A stretch of DNA of 64,000 nt. Source: HyVt-337 sp964428895. Its GTDB lineage: Bacteria > Planctomycetota > Phycisphaerae > SM23-33. The notes beneath the pieces were generated by a model. The model saw only the letters and a list, made by a program, of their open reading frames with translations, was not told the origin of the DNA and ran no database searches. The translations under genes were made by a program, and so were the position numbers. This document shows, one piece after another, positions 58,809 through 64,000 of this stretch (positions are counted from its first letter, which is position 1; the number at the start of each line of letters is the position of its first letter). The stretch lies in the NCBI GenBank assembly GCA_964428895.1, contig CAYRZU010000004.1:1-64000 (forward strand), written 5' to 3'.

Positions 58809-59942
58809 CTAGGCGCCGGCCTGGGCGGCCTGGTCGGTGCAGAATCGGTCGGTCATCCCCGCGATGTAGTCGCAGACCACGCGCTCAAGTCCTTGCTCAG
58901 CCATGCGGCCGCGATAGCGATCGGGCAAGTCGTCGGGGCAGCGGACCAGACGCTCGAACAGGGCCGTGATCGTATCCTTCGCCGCTTGGCTGTGGGCGAG
59001 CCCCGTGGGGTGTTCGTACACCCGCCGCAGCAGGAATTCCTGCAAGGCCGCAACCTGTTGCCCCAGATCGGCGGAGAACCCAACACATCGGGCGGCCTGT
59101 CGGACCTCGGAGGCCGAGCCGAGCAAGGCGGTTCGCCGCGCGGTCTCGGCCACCACGTCGTCGACCATCATCGCCAGAATCGTCACCCGCGCCCGGATGC
59201 GCTTGTGGATCCAGCGCGCGTCGCCGTAGTCGGCCTCGGCGGCCGACCACGCGGCGCGCCAAATCCCCAGGTCCGCCAGGTCGTCGGTGGTGATCCAGTC
59301 GGCAGCCAGGGCGTCGTCGAGGTCGGCCGCGGTGTAGGCGATTTCGTCGGCGACGTCGACCACCTGGCCCTCCAGCGGGCCCGGCGCGCCGGTGTCGAGA
59401 TCCTCGCAGGTCGGCGTGTCGTACCGCGTCTGGTGGGTGGCCAGGCACTCCCGGACGACCTGCGTCAGATTCAGCCCCCGAAAGCCCGGGTAGGGGTGCT
59501 CCAGGTAGTCCACCACCCGCAGCGACTGGCGATTGTGTTCAAAGCCGCCCGCCCCCGCCATCAGGGCAGCTAGCGCGTATTCCCCACTGTGGCCGAACGG
59601 CGGATGACCCAGGTCGTGGGCCAGGGCGACCGCTTCGATCAGGTCTTCGTTGAGTCGCAGCGCTCGGCCGATCGTTCGGCCGACCTGGGCGACTTCCAGG
59701 GTGTGGGTCAGGCGGGTGCGGAAGTGATCGTGCTCGTGGGGCACGAACACCTGCGTCTTGAAGTCCAGCCGTCGGAAGGCGGAGCAATGGACGATGCGGT
59801 CGCGGTCGCGCTGGAAGCAGGTGCGGTAGGGGTGGTCGGGCTCGTGGTGACGGCGCCTGCCGCTGTCGGCTTCGCGGACGGCCCAGTCGGCAAGCCACTC
59901 GCTCTGGCGGCGCTCGTAATCGGCTCGCGGCGTAGCGGACAC
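58809..59942 (-). CDS. dgt: Deoxyguanosinetriphosphate triphosphohydrolase-like HD protein
   Basis: This enzyme hydrolyses dNTPs to nucleoside and triphosphate. It has 377 residues. HD-domain residues are visible as HCSAFRRLDFKTQVF, RLTHTLEVAQVGR and ALAHDLGHPPFGHSGE. The start is GTG at 59942; the upstream HIT gene stops 3 nt before it, so they form one operon. It probably controls dNTP pools, and it belongs to the common dGTPase type 2 group rather than the E. coli type. Nothing is missing. Confidence 0.92.
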   Translation of the reverse strand: MSATPRADYERRQSEWLADWAVREADSGRRRHHEPDHPYRTCFQRDRDRIVHCSAFRRLDFKTQVFVPHEHDHFRTRLTHTLEVAQVGRTIGRALRLNEDLIEAVALAHDLGHPPFGHSGEYALAALMAGAGGFEHNRQSLRVVDYLEHPYPGFRGLNLTQVVRECLATHQTRYDTPTCEDLDTGAPGPLEGQVVDVADEIAYTAADLDDALAADWITTDDLADLGIWRAAWSAAEADYGDARWIHKRIRARVTILAMMVDDVVAETARRTALLGSASEVRQAARCVGFSADLGQQVAALQEFLLRRVYEHPTGLAHSQAAKDTITALFERLVRCPDDLPDRYRGRMAEQGLERVVCDYIAGMTDRFCTDQAAQAGA

Positions 59943-59945
59943 CGG

Positions 59946-60497
59946 TTAGCCCCCATCGCCGAAGCGCGGCAGGTGTAAGGACCTCGCCGCCTCGGTAATC
60001 GTTTCATATAGCTGCGCCAGCGAGACCGGCACCACGCGCACGTCGCCCAGCACGCTCATCAGGTTCACGTCGCCGGGCCAACGCGGCACGATGTGCATGT
60101 GAATGTGCTCGGGTAGGCCGGCTCCGGCGCATCGGCCGATGTTGTAGCCAATGTTGAAGCCCTGGGCCTTGAGGGCCTGCGACAGCACGGCCTGCGTATC
60201 GCGGGCGACGTGCATGATCTCCAGCAGCGCCTCCGAATCCAAGCTCGCCATCTCGCCGACATGCTCGGCCGGAGCGATCAGGCAATGCCCGCCCGTGTAG
60301 GGAAAGCGGTTGAGCACCGTAATGGTCCGCGGCCCGCGCCACAGCACCAGGTTGTCGGCCTCCGCGTCAGCCTCATCCCGGGCCTTGCACAGGAAGCACT
60401 CATCGTCGGGCTCGCCGAGGCTTTCGATGTACTCCATTCGCCACGGCGCCCAGATATTGCATTTCTGGTTGGCTTGAGAGGGCTTGTCGTTCATCAT
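59946..60497 (-). CDS. HIT-family hydrolase (Ap4A/nucleotide-type)
   Basis: This 183-residue HIT protein has the histidine triad in LPEHIHMHIVPRW and a two-cysteine zinc element CFLC near residue 34. The stretch NIGYNIGRCAGAGLPEHIHMH matches the Ap4A phosphorylase/hydrolase-like branch. The start is ATG at 60497; an open frame continues upstream to 61613 but overlaps antisense to another gene and is not real. It is 3 nt before dgt. The substrate is likely a dinucleoside polyphosphate or AMP-linked compound. Confidence 0.9.
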   Translation of the reverse strand: MMNDKPSQANQKCNIWAPWRMEYIESLGEPDDECFLCKARDEADAEADNLVLWRGPRTITVLNRFPYTGGHCLIAPAEHVGEMASLDSEALLEIMHVARDTQAVLSQALKAQGFNIGYNIGRCAGAGLPEHIHMHIVPRWPGDVNLMSVLGDVRVVPVSLAQLYETITEAARSLHLPRFGDGG

Positions 60498-60620
60498 CAG
60501 TGGATGATACCAACGCCGACCGGCCGACACAACGCGAGGCCAGGCAGGCAATACATCGTATCCCCTACCGTTAATCTCCACAGTGGGTAACACCTCGACG
60601 TGGAGAAGAGGACATGACTG

Positions 60621-61724
60621 ATGGACCGGACACTTTCCGCGATCCGCGCCGCGACCAAGGCGGCCGTCCTGGTGGGCCTGCTGCTTTGGCCGGCCGCCTG
60701 CCGACGCAACACCACGCCGACCCGGGCGGAACCGACGACGGTTGGCTTTCGTATCTACCGGTGGAGCTACCCAGCCGCCGATGGCTCCAACAAGCGGCTG
60801 ACCACGGCAGTCTGGTACCCCGCACACGCTAAGCCCGACGCGGTCACGCGCTACACGTCCGGCGTATTGGGCCAGGCCCGCACCGACGCAACGCCCGACA
60901 CCTCCGGAGCGCCCTATCCCCTGATCGTCTGGTCGCACGGGTTCACCGGCAGCGGCCTGAGCGCTGCGTATCTGGCCGAACACCTCGCCGCCCGCGGATT
61001 CGTGGTCGCCGCCGTCGACCACAACGACCCGGCCCCAGCGGTCCGAATCGTGCCCACGCGCAAGCCCAGCGACACGGCCCAGCGCCGGCGCCGCGCGGTG
61101 GCAGAGCTGCTCGCCCAAAGGCCCCAGCTGGACCACGCCCGCTACGCCTACCGCTCGCGCGAGCTGAAAGCCCTGATCGATCGCATACTGGCTGAGAACG
61201 ACCGGGCCGACTCCCCCTTGGCGGGCATGATCGATCCGGCCCGCATCGGCGCCGGCGGCCATTCCATGGGCGGCTACACCGTGCTGACGATGATCGGCTG
61301 CCGCCCCCACCTGACCGACCCGCGAATCAAGGCGGCCGTGTTGCACTCGCCAGCGGCCTGGATGTGGCAGGGGGCCGACTACCGACAAATCGGTGTGCCC
61401 ACGCTCTACATGCTGGGCCAACTCGAGGCCAAGAACCGCGCCGACAAGCTCATGGACACCGCCCTGGCCGTGGACTTCACGCCGGCGCCAACGTGGTATC
61501 TCGAGATCGACGGGGCCCACCACGCCTCCTTTGCCGACTTGCGGACCTCCACCGAGAAAGGCCTGACGCCCCTGTGGCCCGGACACGCCGAGACCATCGC
61601 CAAGTACACCCACGCTCTCTTCGAGTTGGCTCTCCGCCCGGACGGCCCCGGCGCACTTGACACCCGAGAGACCCTCTCAGCCGGGGATGATCGAACCAGC
61701 ACTTTCACGGCCAAGCCCAAATAA
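60621..61724 (+). CDS. Lipoprotein alpha/beta hydrolase (dienelactone hydrolase/PAF-acetylhydrolase-like)
   Basis: This 367-residue protein has a lipoprotein signal ending LLWPAAC (Cys27), so it is membrane-attached. The alpha/beta-hydrolase core includes PLIVWSHGFTGSG (oxyanion), GAGGHSMGGYT (nucleophile elbow GHSMG), and HHASFADL (catalytic His). The layout resembles large dienelactone-hydrolase-like and PAF-acetylhydrolase-like esterases. The substrate is unknown. The ATG at 60621 has a GAGG site about 10 nt upstream. It is divergent from the HIT-dgt operon. Confidence 0.82.
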   Translation: MDRTLSAIRAATKAAVLVGLLLWPAACRRNTTPTRAEPTTVGFRIYRWSYPAADGSNKRLTTAVWYPAHAKPDAVTRYTSGVLGQARTDATPDTSGAPYPLIVWSHGFTGSGLSAAYLAEHLAARGFVVAAVDHNDPAPAVRIVPTRKPSDTAQRRRRAVAELLAQRPQLDHARYAYRSRELKALIDRILAENDRADSPLAGMIDPARIGAGGHSMGGYTVLTMIGCRPHLTDPRIKAAVLHSPAAWMWQGADYRQIGVPTLYMLGQLEAKNRADKLMDTALAVDFTPAPTWYLEIDGAHHASFADLRTSTEKGLTPLWPGHAETIAKYTHALFELALRPDGPGALDTRETLSAGDDRTSTFTAKPK

Positions 61725-61738
61725 GAGAGCGACCCTCA

Positions 61739-62740
61739 TCAGCTCTTGCTCGCCAAGTCGATCGCCAGATGGATGGCCGCTTTCATGCTGGATGCGTCGG
61801 CGCGCCCCTTGCCGGCGATGTCGAAAGCCGTGCCGTGATCGGGCGAGGTCCGTACGATGGGCAAGCCCAGCGTCAGATTCACCGCGTCCTGCCAGGCCAA
61901 CAGCTTGATGGGAATCAGCCCCTGATCGTGGTACATCGCGATGACGCAGTCATACTGCCCCGCCAGGGCCTTGAGATAGACGGTGTCCGCCGGAAACGGC
62001 CCGGCTGCATCGATGCCGGCCTCGTTGGCCATCAGCACCGCGGGGGTGATGACGCGCTGCTCTTCGTCACCGAATCGGCCGGCTTCGCCGGCGTGCGGGT
62101 TCAGGCCGCACACCGCAATCCGCGGGGCTTCCACGCCAAACCACCGGCGCAGCGCGCTGTGGGCCAGATCGATTGGATTGAAGACACACCCGATGGTGAA
62201 CCGATTGCGAAGCTCAAATAGGGCCTCGTGAATGGTCGCCAGCACCACCCGCAGTTGCGGGGCCACGAACATCATGGCCACGTGACGAGCCTTGAACCGG
62301 TCGGCCAGTAGTTCGGTGTGGCCCGGGAATTTCTTCTGGCCCGCCTCCTGCCACGAGGTCTTGGAGATCGGCGCCGTCACGATGGCGTCAACCAGGCCCA
62401 CCTTTGCCGCCTCGATGGCGCCTTCGCAGAACGCCAACGACGCTTGCCCGCCGATCTTGCTGGGCCCGCGCGGCATGGCCGCCGGCAGGGAGAACTCGTC
62501 GTAGTCCAGCACCACCACGTTCTCGCTGTAACGGCGAATGTCTTCGTGGTGGTCGCGGATGAAGGGCCAGTCCACCTCCAGCATGTCGGAGGTGTAGGTC
62601 AATTGCTCGGAAAGGCCGAACACGATGAACCGCGCGGCGTTGCGCAGTTCGTCGTCGGCCAGGGACCGAACGATGATCTCCGCGCCGACACCGCACGGAT
62701 CGCCCATCGTGATGCCGATTGTGGGGCGAGAGTCACTCAT
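61739..62740 (-). CDS. pdxA: 4-hydroxythreonine-4-phosphate dehydrogenase
   Basis: PdxA oxidises 4-phosphohydroxy-L-threonine in pyridoxal-phosphate synthesis. The 333-residue protein has GITMGDPCGVGAEI at the start, the metal ligand histidines in GHTEL and MYHDQGLIPIK, and CGLNPHAGEAGRFGDEE. The start is ATG at 62740. It lies 36 nt after ribE on the same strand, so the vitamin B6 and riboflavin genes may be cotranscribed. Alr at 24905 needs PLP as cofactor, an indirect link only. Confidence 0.95.
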   Translation of the reverse strand: MSDSRPTIGITMGDPCGVGAEIIVRSLADDELRNAARFIVFGLSEQLTYTSDMLEVDWPFIRDHHEDIRRYSENVVVLDYDEFSLPAAMPRGPSKIGGQASLAFCEGAIEAAKVGLVDAIVTAPISKTSWQEAGQKKFPGHTELLADRFKARHVAMMFVAPQLRVVLATIHEALFELRNRFTIGCVFNPIDLAHSALRRWFGVEAPRIAVCGLNPHAGEAGRFGDEEQRVITPAVLMANEAGIDAAGPFPADTVYLKALAGQYDCVIAMYHDQGLIPIKLLAWQDAVNLTLGLPIVRTSPDHGTAFDIAGKGRADASSMKAAIHLAIDLASKS

Positions 62741-62776
62741 TCGCCAAATGCCTCGGGTTAGCGCAGCCGGGCCACA

Positions 62777-63412
62777 TCAGCAGAAGCCGGCCTCCCGGAG
62801 CTTGTCCAGCGTCAGCCCCTCGCCGCCGGCCAATTGCTGGAGGAATCGCTGCACGTACTTGCCGATCAGGTCGGTCTCGATGTTCACGCGGGCACCAACA
62901 GCCAGATCGGCCAGCGTGGTCTCCGCCAGGGTGGTCGGAATCAGCGAGACTCGAAAGCCGTCCGCCGTCAGCTCAGCCACGGTCAGCGACACGCCGTCGA
63001 CGGCGACCGAGCCCTTGGGGATCAGCCCGCCGAGAACGTCGGCGCCGCGGAAGGAAATGTCCCAGCGGTCGCCGCGTTGGATCTCGGCAACCTCGGCCAT
63101 CCCGTCCACGTGCCCCTGCACCAAGTGGCCGTCCAGTCGCCCGTTCAAGGCCAGGGCCGGTTCGAGGTTGACCTTCGCCCCCGGCTGCAGCGCGCCGAGC
63201 GTGGTCGTGTCCAGCGTTTGGGCCATCACGTCGAATTCGGCCACAGGCCCGGCCAACTGCGAAGCCGTCAAGCACACGCCGCTGACGGCCACGCTGTCGC
63301 CATGGCCCAACCCCTCGACCAGCGGGCCGAGGTCAATCCTTAGTCGCTTGCCGCCAGCGGCCGGGCCAACGGACTGAACCGAGCCGACATGTCGGACAAT
63401 TCCGGTGAACAT
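62777..63412 (-). CDS. ribE: Riboflavin synthase alpha chain
   Basis: This enzyme makes riboflavin from two molecules of 6,7-dimethyl-8-ribityllumazine. The 211-residue protein has two lumazine-binding halves, the first with the MFTGIV start and DSVAVSGVCLT, the second with GHVDGMAEV and KGSVAVDGVSLTV. It complements RibBA (10565-11794). The start is ATG at 63412, and pdxA follows. RibD and RibH are not in the window. Confidence 0.96.
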   Translation of the reverse strand: MFTGIVRHVGSVQSVGPAAGGKRLRIDLGPLVEGLGHGDSVAVSGVCLTASQLAGPVAEFDVMAQTLDTTTLGALQPGAKVNLEPALALNGRLDGHLVQGHVDGMAEVAEIQRGDRWDISFRGADVLGGLIPKGSVAVDGVSLTVAELTADGFRVSLIPTTLAETTLADLAVGARVNIETDLIGKYVQRFLQQLAGGEGLTLDKLREAGFC

Positions 63413-63475
63413 GCCCCCATGCTACCGGACCCCACGAGCGGGGGAAACCAAAACCGTCTCCTACGGCCCGTCCCT

Positions 63476-63504
63476 TTGCCGCCGCTCGACCAGACCCGTA
63501 TAAT
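63476..63504 (+). promoter_or_regulatory. Predicted promoter for moxR
   Basis: TTGCCG (63476-63481) and a perfect TATAAT (63499-63504) are separated by 17 nt. The leader before the ATG at 63545 would be about 34 nt. Confidence 0.65.
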
Positions 63505-63544
63505 TCACTGTCTATTCGAACGCTGTGGCGAAAGAGGGTGGTCC

Positions 63545-64000
63545 ATGATCGACGTCGGCAAGTTGCGGGCCCTGCACGAGAACGTTGCCTCCGTGCTGCT
63601 GGGCAAGGATGAGGCCATTGAACAAGTGCTGGTGGCCCTGTTGGCCTGCGGGCACGTGCTGCTGGAGGATGTCCCGGGCGTGGGCAAGACCATTCTCGGC
63701 CGCGCCATCGCGCGCAGCGTCGACTGCCCCTTCAGTCGCATTCAGCTAACGCCCGACCTCTTGCCGTCGGACATTCTCGGGGTCAGCGTCTACGACCCCG
63801 CCAACGCCGAGTTCACCTTCAAGCCAGGGCCGATCTTCTCGAACATCATCCTGGCCGACGAGATCAACCGGACCACCCCGCGCACCCAAAGCGCCATGCT
63901 GGAGGCCATGAACGAAGCCCAGGTCTCCGCGGACGGGCGCACCTACCCGCTGGGCCCTCCCTTCATGGTGCTGGCCACGCAGAACCCGTATGAGTTCGAA
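63545..64000 (+). CDS. MoxR-family AAA+ ATPase, C-terminus beyond window
   Basis: The visible 152 residues are the N-terminal half of a MoxR ATPase. Walker A is VPGVGKT in LLEDVPGVGKTILGRAIA, Walker B is IILADEINRTTPRTQ, and the sensor-like LATQNPYEFE is at the right edge. MoxR proteins act with VWA- and DUF58-domain partners as chaperones in envelope or metal-cofactor processes; those partners would be downstream, beyond the window. The ATG at 63545 has a GAGGGTGG site. Confidence 0.94.
   Translation, partial: MIDVGKLRALHENVASVLLGKDEAIEQVLVALLACGHVLLEDVPGVGKTILGRAIARSVDCPFSRIQLTPDLLPSDILGVSVYDPANAEFTFKPGPIFSNIILADEINRTTPRTQSAMLEAMNEAQVSADGRTYPLGPPFMVLATQNPYEFE

Noticed and set aside
60498..61613. 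N-terminal extension of the HIT protein
   Set aside because: It runs antisense to the lipoprotein hydrolase at 60621-61724; the HIT family begins at 60497.

Overview
The window is GC-rich, densely coding bacterial chromosome that reads as a member of the Planctomycetota, most likely class Phycisphaerae. This is an inference. It rests on a PEP-CTERM-tailed secreted protein (19233-19946), a prepilin-like protein ending in the H-X9-DG motif that is abundant in planctomycetes (49492-50562), a GH95 fucosidase, a GH4 glycosidase and a URO-D-like protein, two GroEL paralogues, and many non-ATG starts. There is no rRNA, tRNA, CRISPR array, insertion sequence or prophage, and most genes are housekeeping.

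Layout. 1-3786 (minus strand) is the fatty-acid/phospholipid operon rpmF-plsX-fabH-fabD-fabG, driven by a promoter at 3870-3899; fabG runs off the left edge. alaS, an alpha/beta hydrolase, def and a MEMO-like gene follow on the same strand. 9-14 kb carries a Pro-rich membrane protein, pgsA, ribBA, a GH4 glycosidase, a His-rich metal-transporter-like protein and an MTAP-type phosphorylase. 14.9-16.7 kb holds a DUF721/DciA-like gene and dnaN. 16.8-21.3 kb has the GH95 gene, the PEP-CTERM protein and a URO-D-like protein; the last two are bracketed by two near-identical palindromic repeats, one of which supplies the end of truA. 21-26 kb contains truA, a secreted lectin-fold protein, asd and alr. 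26-30.5 kb is an operon of a MazG-like dUTPase, an HtrA-type lipoprotein protease and a second HtrA-like protein that has lost its catalytic residues.

30.7-36 kb contains a methyltransferase, an asparagine-synthetase homologue with both active sites mutated, two parS sites in front of a parB that lacks parA, and two oxidoreductases. 36-41 kb has an MscS channel, an anchored pseudopilin-like protein, and a sulfur/persulfide-type operon (ArsR regulator, 59-residue membrane protein, CoA-disulfide reductase-rhodanese fusion) with an AT-rich promoter/operator. 40.7-46.7 kb groups a GT39-like membrane protein, an intact asnB, a DPM-type GT2, a methyltransferase and a metallophosphoesterase, probably for surface glycans. 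mutS and the prepilin-like gene follow.

50.8-56.7 kb is a proteostasis block: groEL1-groES-groEL2, a strong terminator, then dnaJ-grpE-fmdB, with no dnaK. The right end has a large unknown membrane protein, HIT and dgt, a lipoprotein hydrolase, ribE-pdxA, and the start of a moxR ATPase.

The observations most worth following up are the doubly inactivated asparagine-synthetase homologue with its low-GC patch, the protease/pseudoprotease pair, the ArsR-controlled sulfur module with a possibly leaderless transcript, the parS-parB locus without parA, and the dispersed palindromic repeat. I see no clearly novel defence or mobile system.
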